Positions 36,335 through 47,072 of a stretch of DNA of 64,000 bases are shown here, piece after piece. The stretch spans positions 2,852,001 through 2,916,000 of the forward strand of contig NZ_CP139148.1 of assembly GCF_034058155.1 (NCBI RefSeq), in the 5' to 3' direction. The notes beneath the pieces are model-generated. The model had not been told where the DNA came from. It made no database searches and saw nothing but the letters and a program-made list of their open reading frames with translations. How positions within the stretch are numbered: the first letter of the stretch is position 1; the number at the start of each line of letters is the position of its first letter. Made by a program: the position numbers and the translations under genes. Source of the stretch: Flavobacterium sp. KACC 22761. Its GTDB lineage: Bacteria; Bacteroidota; Bacteroidia; Flavobacteriales; Flavobacteriaceae.

Positions 36335-36446
36335 TACTGCCAACTAGTATATATGTATGACAAAACCATACAAAGCCACTAAATTTTGGGTAGATATGTA
36401 TGATAAACGTCGTACTTTATTTTTAAATCAAATATATGATAATTCT
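36335..36446 (-). other. attI-like region between first cassette and recombinase gene
   Basis: TACTGCCAAC (36335-36344) is the outer arm of cassette 7. To its right there is no 138-bp palindrome, unlike all the other cassette junctions. Instead two direct repeats occur: ATATGTATGACAAAAC (36351-36366) and ATATGTATGATAAAC near 36393-36407. That is the layout expected for a primary attachment site with accessory recombinase-binding repeats. The role is inference. Confidence 0.55.
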
Positions 36447-37490
36447 TTATAATTCATCAAAGGGACTTTTAATTTGTTGAATGTTTTTAGTACTTACATG
36501 CGTATAAATTTCAGTAGTTTTGCTACTACTATGACCTAATAATTCTTGTATATAACGCAAATCAGTTCCGCTTTCTAATAAATGCGTGGCATAGCTGTGG
36601 CGCATCCAGTGAAGGGTTACTGGTTTTGTATTGCCAACTTTTTGAAGAGCTTGTTTCAAAACACTTTGTAAGCTTTGTTCTGAATACTTTTCTCCAGAAC
36701 TTTGACCTTCAAACAGCCAAATGCTCGGTTTGTATATCGTATAATATTCTCTAAGCATTTCTAATATTTTAGGGGATAAGGGCGAAATTCGGTCTTTTTT
36801 GCCTTTAGCTTGTTTAATAATAACAATTCCTCTCTTAGAATCAATATCAGCAGGTTTTAAATTTAGAAGTTCACTTCGGCGTAAGCCACAACTATAAATC
36901 AATGAAAGCATTGTTTTGTGTTTGATGTTAGAATGTGCATTCAAAATCAATTTTATTTCTTCTTTACTCAAAACGTTAGGTAAAATTTTTGACCTTTTGG
37001 GGCGATGAATTTTGTCAATTTCAATTTTAGTTCCGCATACTGTAGTGAAAAATAATTTCAAGGCATTGACGATTTGATTTTGATAAGAAGAAGAAAGGTT
37101 GTTTTTAAGAATATATTCGTTGTTGTAAATTAATACATCCTCATTGGTAATTTCGGAAATATTTTTTTCTCTATAAAATATCAAAAAAGATTTTAAAGCT
37201 TCGGAGTACGTTTTGATAGTGTTTGGACTGTATCTCTTAGAAGAAAGCCATTGAACGAATTTTTTTATTTGCTCAAAACCCTTCTCCGAAGGAAAAGAAT
37301 GAGAAAGAGGAATTAAATGAAATTTTACCCTGTTTTCAGTCGTGTCAGGGAGATGCCAAACGCCTAAAGTTTGACTCCAACGCGAACCTGCCAACTTTTT
37401 TATTCGAGTTATTAATGCAGCATTTTTTTCAAAATAAACTGCAATTCTTTTTTCTTTTTTATGGATGATAATTTTAGCTTCCCAATTCAT
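36447..37490 (-). CDS. Tyrosine recombinase of the cassette array
   Basis: From the ATG at 37488-37490 the product has 347 residues. A basic N-terminal segment (about 1-60) precedes a SAM-like core-binding domain (about 70-155). The catalytic set is complete: R204 in CGLRRSELL, K229 in AKGKKDR, H294 and R297 in HWMRHSYATHLL, H320 in LLGHSSS and Y329 in IYTHV. K229 and H294 are about 65 residues apart, so the roughly 30-residue insertion typical of IntI is absent. The C-terminus IKSPFDEL resembles IntI endings (SPLD). It is most like XerC/D-type integrases of Bacteroidota. The array on its 3' side makes it the likely cassette recombinase. Confidence 0.9.
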   Translation of the reverse strand: MNWEAKIIIHKKEKRIAVYFEKNAALITRIKKLAGSRWSQTLGVWHLPDTTENRVKFHLIPLSHSFPSEKGFEQIKKFVQWLSSKRYSPNTIKTYSEALKSFLIFYREKNISEITNEDVLIYNNEYILKNNLSSSYQNQIVNALKLFFTTVCGTKIEIDKIHRPKRSKILPNVLSKEEIKLILNAHSNIKHKTMLSLIYSCGLRRSELLNLKPADIDSKRGIVIIKQAKGKKDRISPLSPKILEMLREYYTIYKPSIWLFEGQSSGEKYSEQSLQSVLKQALQKVGNTKPVTLHWMRHSYATHLLESGTDLRYIQELLGHSSSKTTEIYTHVSTKNIQQIKSPFDEL

Positions 37491-37577
37491 AATTATACAA
37501 TTTAGGTTACTAAAGTAAGAAAAAAGCTTCATTTTTAAAAGTACAACCTTGGAATCAACATGCTCAAAAGTTAAAAT

Positions 37578-38240
37578 TTAATCAAAACATTCCATCATTA
37601 AAAGATCGCCTTCGCGATGTGATATCATTACAAGTCCGTCCTGTTCAACAGAATTACTGCTCCCAGTTCTGTAGCCCATTGTAAGCGTATCGTTTTGCAA
37701 TTCGTATTTTAAATTCGTGGAATAAATACCATTTACGGTACCAATTGGAATCAGCGAAATTGGAGTTTGCGCTGTGTACCATTTCTCAAATTTTCGTGGC
37801 AAAAGAAATATTTTTGAATGATCATCGAGAATTACGATTTTAAGCGAATCACGATGACGAACAATATTCGTGAGGTTTGTAATGGTATGATCAGCACGTT
37901 TTCCTGTTGCCCAAACCACATTTACAGCTGGAATTCCTCGTTCAACAAGATAATCGCAAGCTTTTTCAAGATCAGTTTTGTCTTGATCTTCAGTATGAAC
38001 AATTTCAATAGGATATTGTGATGTTCTGTAAATTTCGGGATCAAACCCACGATCAAAATCGCCAAGAAGCACATCGACTTTTATGCCCAATTCAAGAACT
38101 CTTTCAATAGCAGAATCCAGAACAACAACCAATGGCGACCATTCCAGCAATTGTCCTAATAGTTCAGGACTGCAGGCAGCTCCATTGGCAATAATTAAAG
38201 CAGGTTCCTGATCGTCGCGAACTATATGATGTGATGACAT
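37578..38240 (-). CDS. Thiamine pyrophosphokinase
   Basis: The enzyme transfers pyrophosphate from ATP to thiamine. The product has 220 residues. Motifs are LLGDFDRGF (metal-binding Asp pair), DQDKTDLEKACDYL and VVWATGKRADHTITNL, the family signature G-x-R-x-D-H-x-x-x-N. The C-terminal beta domain (about 140-220) binds thiamine. It lies just upstream of the recombinase gene on the same strand (87-base gap), marking the conserved side of the accessory region. Confidence 0.92.
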   Translation of the reverse strand: MSSHHIVRDDQEPALIIANGAACSPELLGQLLEWSPLVVVLDSAIERVLELGIKVDVLLGDFDRGFDPEIYRTSQYPIEIVHTEDQDKTDLEKACDYLVERGIPAVNVVWATGKRADHTITNLTNIVRHRDSLKIVILDDHSKIFLLPRKFEKWYTAQTPISLIPIGTVNGIYSTNLKYELQNDTLTMGYRTGSSNSVEQDGLVMISHREGDLLMMECFD

Positions 38241-38302
38241 ATGGGTATTTTTGATTGTGATGCAAAGGTAAGGTTAGAATTTTAGATTTTAGTTTTTTTT
38301 GC

Positions 38303-38345
38303 CACAGATTAGATGGATTAAAAAGATTAATCCATTTAATCTGTG
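38303..38345. repeat. Inverted repeat between DinB-like and thiamine pyrophosphokinase genes
   Basis: CACAGATTAGATGGATTA and TAATCCATTTAATCTGTG pair at 17 of 18 positions around a 7-base loop. It could end transcription of the minus-strand DinB-like gene, which is upstream of it only if read-through occurs, or be a dispersed repeat. Confidence 0.6.
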
Positions 38346-38360
38346 AAATCTGTGGTCTAA

Positions 38361-38807
38361 TTAAAAATCCAGCAATCTTCTGTGGTAATTAATTTGTCCT
38401 AAGTGATACGCCAAATGTGTTGCAAGGTGAACCAAAAAGAATCCTGTTGTCATTTCTTTTTCGAAAACAATCTGCGGATAAATGGCTTCTAAATCAGTTT
38501 CTGTTAAAGAATCTAAGGCATTGTTTACGACAATTAATGTTTCCTCAATTTTTTGAATCAATTCTGCCTTAGGGATATCTTTTAAAGAAAATTCTAATGG
38601 GCGATTTCGTACATAACCAGTTTTTCCAATTTCTGCACCAATAAATGTATTGATATTTCCGATAAGATGAAGGCAAAGATTTCCAGCCGAATTTGAAATG
38701 TTTTTGTCAATTTTCCAAAGATTGCTTTCGTTTTGATACGATTCGATTTCAATTTTTAATTTGTTGAGATCGCGCTCAAATAATGATTTTAGGGTTTCGA
38801 TCAGCAT
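38361..38807 (-). CDS. DinB-like (DUF1572) family protein
   Basis: The product has 148 residues and is an all-helical four-helix bundle of the DinB/YfiT type. Conserved metal-binding histidines are suggested by NLCLHLIGN (about residue 48) and HLATHLAYHLGQINYHRR near the C-terminus. Members often act as bacillithiol or other small-thiol transferases, but substrate is unknown here. It lies 14 bases downstream of the GyrI-like gene and may be in one operon with it. Confidence 0.82.
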   Translation of the reverse strand: MLIETLKSLFERDLNKLKIEIESYQNESNLWKIDKNISNSAGNLCLHLIGNINTFIGAEIGKTGYVRNRPLEFSLKDIPKAELIQKIEETLIVVNNALDSLTETDLEAIYPQIVFEKEMTTGFFLVHLATHLAYHLGQINYHRRLLDF

Positions 38808-38821
38808 GATTTTATTTTTAG

Positions 38822-39304
38822 TTAAGGTCTGTTTTTTATTGGAATCCAGATTTCTTCTTCAGAGTCGGGATCGTCTTTTTTGTATTTTTCATCCATTACG
38901 GCAAAATGAGGTCGATCGTCAACAGTATATTCAGAATTTGGAAGCCATTCTGCAAAAATAGAATGGTATGTTTTATGACCTTCGCTTGCCGGACCTTTGT
39001 GAATAAAAACAGCATAAATTCCTGTTGGGATTATTAGAGTTTCCATTTCTTCGGGTATTACAGGAAAGTTTTTTACTTCAATAGCGGCCCACTTTTGAAA
39101 AGTTTTACTTGCATCAAAATTGTCAAAATACCCATTTGGGAAAACCTCTAGAGAATATAAATTAGCATCGACTGTATTTTTTATTTCCTTTCTTCTGGGC
39201 ATAAAACTGCTCCACAATTGAAAGGTTTGATTTTCCATAAATGACATTATGATATATTTCCCGACTAACTTTTTTTCGGTTAAAATTTTAATTTGGGCTT
39301 CCAT
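38822..39304 (-). CDS. GyrI-like / AraC effector-binding domain protein
   Basis: The product has 160 residues, a stand-alone GyrI-like small-molecule-binding domain. Family features are KKLVGKYIIMSF at the start, FQKWAAIEVKNFPVIPEEME in the middle and the C-terminal WLPNSEYTVDDRPHFAVM followed by EEIWIPI. Such proteins bind drugs or hydrophobic ligands and lack a DNA-binding part. It precedes a DinB-like gene on the same strand. Confidence 0.85.
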   Translation of the reverse strand: MEAQIKILTEKKLVGKYIIMSFMENQTFQLWSSFMPRRKEIKNTVDANLYSLEVFPNGYFDNFDASKTFQKWAAIEVKNFPVIPEEMETLIIPTGIYAVFIHKGPASEGHKTYHSIFAEWLPNSEYTVDDRPHFAVMDEKYKKDDPDSEEEIWIPIKNRP

Positions 39305-39313
39305 TTTGGTGGT

Positions 39314-40135
39314 TTATTTTATGGTGTATTTTTTAAGATCGGTTTCACTCAATGAAAAATATCCCAACGGATAATTTTCTTTATTTGTGCTATTTATGAT
39401 ATTTCCTTTTACAGTTGCCGGAGGGGATTGAAAAGGCCCGCCAACATTGCTTCCCGCAATGCTTACGAGAATATTCATATAGTTGTAGTACTGTTTTGAG
39501 ATTCCAATATGCGTTATTTCAATTTCATCGCCAGATTTTAATTCGTCATCATCGGAAAGACTGAAAAATTCGTTGCCTTGAAAAAATTTATCTTCATCAA
39601 CATAATAATTGGATTTGATTTTATTCGAATAAACATATTTGTACAAATAGAAATTATCAGCATCTGCAGGATCATTAAAGTAAGCCTTGATTTCGATATC
39701 TTTTCCTGTAAAACCGCCTTGATTGTTTTGCTCAATATGTGTAATAGGTGCCACAGATTGCATGGTTTCAGTTGCTGTGTAAGTCTGCCCGTTTGTGATT
39801 ACAGTCAAAGTATATTCCTGATTTAAAACCGGTTTGAAATTGGTGCAAATGTAGCGGCCAGATTTTGGGACTTCTATAAAATTAAATTGTTCATTAGCGC
39901 TGTTTTTTATAAAAATCCTTGCGCCAGAAACTGTCGGAATTACATTTTCAAAATAACCCGTTGTAGTGGTTAATTTTATGGTTTGCTGTCTTCCAGTTGT
40001 ACCTTTTTGCCAATTAATTGCGGCTTCAATCACTAATTTTGGAGGTGCAGTATCTAGCTCGACATCAACAACTTCTTCACAACTTGTAAAGAAAATCGAA
40101 ACAAAAATGATCAATAATAAGGCAACTTTTTTCAT
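39314..40135 (-). CDS. DUF4249 lipoprotein, partner of a TonB-dependent receptor
   Basis: The product has 273 residues. The lipoprotein signal ends FFTSCEEV, followed by VDVELDTAPPKLVIEAAINW, the characteristic DUF4249 start. The rest is beta-rich. In Bacteroidota these lipoproteins are encoded right after a TonB-dependent receptor, as here (29-base gap), and presumably act as its surface partner in place of SusD. Confidence 0.88.
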   Translation of the reverse strand: MKKVALLLIIFVSIFFTSCEEVVDVELDTAPPKLVIEAAINWQKGTTGRQQTIKLTTTTGYFENVIPTVSGARIFIKNSANEQFNFIEVPKSGRYICTNFKPVLNQEYTLTVITNGQTYTATETMQSVAPITHIEQNNQGGFTGKDIEIKAYFNDPADADNFYLYKYVYSNKIKSNYYVDEDKFFQGNEFFSLSDDDELKSGDEIEITHIGISKQYYNYMNILVSIAGSNVGGPFQSPPATVKGNIINSTNKENYPLGYFSLSETDLKKYTIK

Positions 40136-40164
40136 AGTTTTCTTTTTTTAACAAAAAGTGATAT

Positions 40165-42549
40165 TTAAAATCTAAAATTATAACTCACCGCAGGAACAAT
40201 TCCGAAAATTGATGTTTTGACTGCTTCATTATCGCCTGTATCCGTGTTTTGGCGAAAATTGATTGAAGCTGCATTTTTGCGATTGTATAAATTATAGATG
40301 CTAAAAACCCATTCTCCTTTCCAGTTTCGGTCTTTGTTTTTTCTAGGAGTCAAAGTCGCCGAAACATCTAAATGATGATAAGCTGGCAAACGGTTTTCGT
40401 TTCTCAAGCCATAACTCGGAACCGTGATTCCTAAATATTGATATTGTCCGTTCGGGTAAGTGACCGGCATTCCCGACTGTAAAGCAAAGTTAGCACCAAA
40501 CGACCATTTTTCGTTTAAATTATAAGCCGAAGTTATGGCTAAATTGTGTGTTTTGTCATAAGCCGAGCTGTACCATTGGCCATTGTTGATTCCAGTTTCT
40601 TCTGGAGTTCTGCCCGGCGTCTGTTGTTCTGATTTTGATAAAGTATAAGAAATCCATCCGTTGAATTTCCCTTCGTTTTTCTTTACCATGATTTCCAAAC
40701 CATAAGCGCGCATTTGCCCGTTTAAAATTACTTGTTCAATAGCATTATTTGCTATTAAATCGGCTCCATCAATATAGTCGAGTCGGTTTTGAATTTCTTT
40801 GTAATAGGTTTCAACTTCTAACGAATAAGCACTGTTTTTAATATTTCTAAAATAACCTAGCGCCACCTGATCAGCAATTTGAGGTTTGATGTAATTGTCG
40901 CTCGGCATCCAAACATCAAGCGGAGTAGGTGATGAGGTATTTGAAATCAACTGAAGATATTGCGCCATTCGGTTGTAACTAGCCTTTATCGCTTGTTCGT
41001 CGTTCAATTGATACGAAACAGAAAAACGAGGTTCTAGATTATTATAGTTTTTGATTGATTTGTTTTTACCATAATATTCGGTACCAATAGGCGTCGCTTT
41101 TTCATAAATCTGCATATCAGTATTGAAAATTACTGGATTGTTGTTTTCGTAAAGATTTACAGAAGAAGGTCCCAAACGATAAAACAAACTGTATCGCAAT
41201 CCGTAAGCAATTGTGATTTTTTTCGAAAGCTGATTTTCGGCATCAATATAAATAGAAGGCTCAAAAGCATATTTTTTATCCAATTGATCTGGATTAATTC
41301 CTGATTCTGGATTGCTTGGTTTAATGGTTCCGGGGTTGAATTTGTAATAAATTCCGTTTAAGCCATAGCTCAATTTAAATTTATCTGAAATGTAATGTTT
41401 GAAATCGTATTTGATATTGTAATTCTGAATTCCTGAATCCCATTTGAAGCCAACAAAATCAAGATCCAATCCGTAATAATAATCGCTGTAAATTAAAGAT
41501 AGATTCGAAAACAATTTATCAGAATACAAATGATTCCATCGCAAATTTAAAGTAGAATTTCCGTAAATATTCGTAAAGCTTTTATTTAAACTGAAAACAT
41601 CGCGCCCAAAATATCCTGATAAATATAAACTGTTGTTGTCGTTTAATTTATAGCTCAATTTGGTATTCAAATCATAAAAATAAGCCGAATTGTCTTTTTG
41701 GTCTTCAGAAAGTTTTAGAAATAAATGGGCATAAGAAGCGCGTCCGCCAATTAAAAAAGAACCTTTGTCTTTTACCAAAGGACCTTCAGCTAAAAGTCGG
41801 CTGGAGATTAATCCAATTCCTCCGTTTACATGAAACTCTTTGCTGTTTCCATCTTTTTGATAAATATCCAAAACAGATGAAGCCCTTCCTCCAAAGCGCG
41901 CTGGAATTCCGCCTTTATAAAGTTTTAAATCTTTGATAGCATCCGGATTAAAAACAGAGAAAAAGCCAAAAACGTGCGAAGAATTAAAAATAGTTGCTTC
42001 GTCTAATAAAATCAAATTTTGATCAGCACCACCACCGCGAACATTAAATCCAGACGCGCCTTCGCCAGCATTTGTAACACCGGGAAGCAATAAAATAGAT
42101 TTTAGAACATCAACTTCTCCCAAAACTACGGGCATTTTTTTGATGGTAGCAATGGAGAGCTTGTTGGCACTCATTTCGGGCGATTTAATATTTATTTTGC
42201 CTTTGTTTTCCTTGATTACAACTTCCTGTAATTCCTGACCTGCGCCTTCACTTAGGCTAAAATTCATTTTGGTATTTTGATTTAAAAGAACGGTTTGTTG
42301 CAATGTTTGATAACCTACATAACTGATTTCGATTTGATGTTCTCCTTTCGGAATTGTCAGCGAGTAAAATCCGTATTCGTTTGTGGTAGTTCCAATTTTT
42401 AAAGAAGGAATATAGACATTGACAGCAATTAAGGTTTCATTGCTTTTATTATCTTTTATAGTGCCGCTAAGGGTGAATTTTTCTTGAGAATACGATGTAA
42501 ACGCAGTTAGAACTAAAAAAATAAGTATGCCAATCTTTCGTATAATCAT
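40165..42549 (-). CDS. TonB-dependent outer-membrane receptor with carboxypeptidase-like N-domain
   Basis: The product has 794 residues. A signal peptide (about 1-21) is followed by a carboxypeptidase-regulatory-like domain (about 25-100, LSGTIKDNKSNETLIAVNVY). The plug (about 120-240) contains LPGVTNAGEGASGFNVRGGG and GGIPARFGGRASSVLDI. The 22-strand barrel ends VSYNFRF with the terminal aromatic residue required for insertion. Together with the DUF4249 lipoprotein it forms an uptake unit; the ligand cannot be read from the sequence. Confidence 0.93.
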   Translation of the reverse strand: MIIRKIGILIFLVLTAFTSYSQEKFTLSGTIKDNKSNETLIAVNVYIPSLKIGTTTNEYGFYSLTIPKGEHQIEISYVGYQTLQQTVLLNQNTKMNFSLSEGAGQELQEVVIKENKGKINIKSPEMSANKLSIATIKKMPVVLGEVDVLKSILLLPGVTNAGEGASGFNVRGGGADQNLILLDEATIFNSSHVFGFFSVFNPDAIKDLKLYKGGIPARFGGRASSVLDIYQKDGNSKEFHVNGGIGLISSRLLAEGPLVKDKGSFLIGGRASYAHLFLKLSEDQKDNSAYFYDLNTKLSYKLNDNNSLYLSGYFGRDVFSLNKSFTNIYGNSTLNLRWNHLYSDKLFSNLSLIYSDYYYGLDLDFVGFKWDSGIQNYNIKYDFKHYISDKFKLSYGLNGIYYKFNPGTIKPSNPESGINPDQLDKKYAFEPSIYIDAENQLSKKITIAYGLRYSLFYRLGPSSVNLYENNNPVIFNTDMQIYEKATPIGTEYYGKNKSIKNYNNLEPRFSVSYQLNDEQAIKASYNRMAQYLQLISNTSSPTPLDVWMPSDNYIKPQIADQVALGYFRNIKNSAYSLEVETYYKEIQNRLDYIDGADLIANNAIEQVILNGQMRAYGLEIMVKKNEGKFNGWISYTLSKSEQQTPGRTPEETGINNGQWYSSAYDKTHNLAITSAYNLNEKWSFGANFALQSGMPVTYPNGQYQYLGITVPSYGLRNENRLPAYHHLDVSATLTPRKNKDRNWKGEWVFSIYNLYNRKNAASINFRQNTDTGDNEAVKTSIFGIVPAVSYNFRF

Positions 42550-42634
42550 CTTTTTTATTTTGGTTTACATAGTTAAGAATTCTTACTAATATATTAAAAC
42601 GAATTGGTTGTTAAATGTTAGTTAAGATAAACAA

Positions 42635-42667
42635 AAAAGACAACCGTGTGAGGTTGTCTTTTTTTAT
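42635..42667 (-). terminator. Intrinsic terminator of icd
   Basis: AAGACAACC and GGTTGTCTT pair around GTGTGA. The A run on the left supplies the T run on the minus strand; the T run on the right makes it symmetrical. Confidence 0.8.
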
Positions 42668-42701
42668 TTATTTGCAGCAGCACATTTGTAATGCTCTGAA
42701 A

Positions 42702-44936
<2,235 letters not shown>

Positions 44937-45147
44937 TTATAATCGTGTCGTCAAAGGATGACGATATGAAAAGTATAGTCGGCTCAAAACGAGCGGAGCA
45001 AATATAATAAAAACAGTCCGAAAACGGTGTAGTTTTATTTTGAAAAGAAGGATTTATCAGATTGTTATTTCGCGGGTATTAAATTGTCAAATCGATGATT
45101 TTGATATTAAAAAATTACAGTTTTGATAGTTGCTGAAATAAAGACAT

Positions 45148-45187
45148 AAAAAAAACTCGTTTCAAATGATATGAAACGAGTTTTTTA
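45148..45187 (-). terminator. Intrinsic terminator of rplS
   Basis: AAACTCGTTTCA and TGAAACGAGTTT pair around a short loop (about 45153-45183), with an A run on the left giving a T run on the minus strand. Confidence 0.85.
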
Positions 45188-45205
45188 TAACAATTAGATA
45201 AATGA

Positions 45206-45556
45206 TTATCTTCTTTTATCTTTAATCTTAGCTTTTTTACCAGTAAGTTCTCTGAAGTAGAAAATTCTAGCTCTACGTACGTGACCTTTCTTGTTGATTT
45301 CGATTTTTTGCAAAGCTGGCAAGTTTACTGGGAAGATACGCTCAACACCAATAGCTCCTGACATTTTACGAATTGTAAAAGTTTCTGTGTTTCCAGAACC
45401 TCTTCTTTGAATAACAACTCCTTTAAAAAACTGAGTTCTTGTTTTTTCACCCTCTTTAATTTCGTAGAAAACAGTGATTGTGTCTCCAGCTCCGAAATCT
45501 GGGAAATCTTTTTTAGCAACGAATTCGTTTTGAACGAATTTTAATAAATCTGCCAT
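45206..45556 (-). CDS. rplS: 50S ribosomal protein L19
   Basis: The product has 116 residues from the ATG at 45554-45556 (MADLLKFVQNEFV). A 13-residue upstream extension to 45595 is not family-like. Segments DTITVFYEIKEGEKTRTQFF and RRGSGNTETFTIRKMSG are L19 signatures. It lies downstream of trmD on the same strand, a common pairing in bacteria. Confidence 0.96.
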   Translation of the reverse strand: MADLLKFVQNEFVAKKDFPDFGAGDTITVFYEIKEGEKTRTQFFKGVVIQRRGSGNTETFTIRKMSGAIGVERIFPVNLPALQKIEINKKGHVRRARIFYFRELTGKKAKIKDKRR

Positions 45557-45693
45557 GATAATGTAAATTATAGTTTTATTTCGAACAACATTCACGGATC
45601 TCGCCAGAGGTTGGTCAAATTCGGGTGCAAATGTAAAAAATAATTATAAATTATGAATTATAAATTGTGAATTATTTTTTTGAGTCATAAAGC

Positions 45694-45758
45694 CGAAAGT
45701 CATAAAGTCTTAATGTTTTAAGAATGAAGCTAGTAAATGCTTGACTTTATGACTTTCG
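45694..45758. repeat. Inverted repeat between trmD and rplS
   Basis: CGAAAGTCATAAAGTC (45694-45709) and GACTTTATGACTTTCG (45743-45758) are perfect inverted arms with a 33-base loop. It may attenuate transcription between trmD and rplS or be a dispersed repeat. Confidence 0.6.
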
Positions 45759-45776
45759 ACTTTAAAAATTTTAAGA

Positions 45777-46451
45777 CTATTCAAGTAAATCTGGACGTCT
45801 ATTTTTAGTATGTTCAAAAGCCATGTCTTCGCGCCATTTGTCAATTTTGGCGGCGTGACCGCTGGTTAAAACTTCTGGCACTTTCCATCCTTTATAATCG
45901 GCAGGTCTTGTGTATATTGGTCCTGATAACAAATTATCTTGAAAACTGTCTGTCAATGCTGAGGTTTCGTCGCTTAAAACACCAGGAATCAATCGGATTA
46001 ATGCATCAGATAAAACGATGGCGCCCAATTCTCCGCCAGACAAGACATAATCGCCAATTGAAATTTCCTTTGTAATAAAATGATCTCGAACTCTTTGGTC
46101 AACCCCTTTATAATGGCCGCATAAAATAATAATGTTTTTGTACATCGACATTTTATTTGCCATTTTTTGATTCAAGGTTTCGCCGTCAGGTGACATATAT
46201 ATAACTTCGTCATAATCGCGCTGACTTTTTAAATGCGTAATGCAGTCGTCAATTGGCTGAATTGTCATGACCATTCCAGCACCTCCGCCAAATGGATAAT
46301 CATCAACACTTTTTTGTCTGTTGGTGCTATAATCACGCAGATTGTGAAAATGTACTTCGACCAAACCTTTGTCAATGGCACGTTTCATAATCGAAGCTTC
46401 AAACGGACTTCTTAATAATTCAGGTAAAAGTGTAATAATATCGATTCGCAT
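45777..46451 (-). CDS. trmD: tRNA (guanine37-N1)-methyltransferase
   Basis: The enzyme makes m1G37 in tRNAs and prevents frameshifting. The product has 224 residues. It starts [13 protein letters not shown] and has the SPOUT trefoil-knot segments [21 protein letters not shown] and [13 protein letters not shown], the tRNA-contacting [15 protein letters not shown] and the C-terminal [11 protein letters not shown]. All key positions are present. Confidence 0.96.
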   Translation of the reverse strand: MRIDIITLLPELLRSPFEASIMKRAIDKGLVEVHFHNLRDYSTNRQKSVDDYPFGGGAGMVMTIQPIDDCITHLKSQRDYDEVIYMSPDGETLNQKMANKMSMYKNIIILCGHYKGVDQRVRDHFITKEISIGDYVLSGGELGAIVLSDALIRLIPGVLSDETSALTDSFQDNLLSGPIYTRPADYKGWKVPEVLTSGHAAKIDKWREDMAFEHTKNRRPDLLE

Positions 46452-46710
46452 TTCTCTTTTTCAAAAGTTTGGGTGCAAAGATACAAAGTAAAAATGGAGA
46501 AATTTTGAAAAAAGAAAATTCAAAAGTATTGTTTTAGGATTCTTACAGATGAATTTTTGGTTTTGGTTTAATCATTTGTTTGTTAGGTAAATAAATAATA
46601 ATTATATAACATTAAAAAGTTTTTATGTAAGAATTAATATTTAATTTTAATTAGTATTACATAATTTTTATTTATAAAAGTAATGCCTTAAATCTAAAAT
46701 CAATGATCTA

Positions 46711-47070
46711 ATGAAAAATATAGTTTTATGGTTTGCTGTAATAATGTTATATGCATGCTCAAGTTCGAAAAGTACCGGAGATAAATGGATTGGAAAAACC
46801 AAACAAAATTTGGTAAAAAGCTGGGGAACTCCAGTACGGACATTCGATAATGCAGCTAATGGCGAAATTCTAGTTTATGCAGATCAGGTTTTTGAAAAAG
46901 ATAAAGATCATGATTCAAGAATGGCCGGCCCAATGTATTGGAACTATATTTATATGTATGTTGATAAAACCGGAAAAATATCTTCTTTCAGAAATGAGAA
47001 ACAAAATTATTCTCCACAATCTATAGATTCCAATAAATTGGCGGGAATGAATTTGTTGACGGTGAAATAA
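46711..47070 (+). CDS. Hypothetical lipoprotein
   Basis: The product has 119 residues. The lipoprotein signal ends MLYACSSSKS (Cys16). The mature part begins WIGKTKQNLVKSWGTPVRTF, similar in pattern to SmpA/BamE-like small outer-membrane lipoproteins, in which a GxTKxxLxxxWGxP segment is common. Function unknown. A REP-type repeat field begins directly after the stop codon. Confidence 0.72.
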   Translation: MKNIVLWFAVIMLYACSSSKSTGDKWIGKTKQNLVKSWGTPVRTFDNAANGEILVYADQVFEKDKDHDSRMAGPMYWNYIYMYVDKTGKISSFRNEKQNYSPQSIDSNKLAGMNLLTVK

Positions 47071-47072
47071 AT

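Larger units (their letters stand above)
29720..37490 (-). mobile_element. Integron-like cassette array with tyrosine recombinase
   Basis: Seven single-gene units on the minus strand are separated by about 138-bp imperfect palindromes (six complete, one truncated at the far end). They are followed at the other end by a tyrosine recombinase gene. Each unit is bounded by GTT... and ...AAC arms, near-identical inverted 10-mers that match within the unit but differ between units. That is the hallmark of integron cassettes. The element lies between rlmF and a thiamine pyrophosphokinase gene. The cassettes read away from the recombinase and on the same strand as it. Classification as an integron proper is inference, because the recombinase lacks the IntI insertion. 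Confidence 0.85.
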
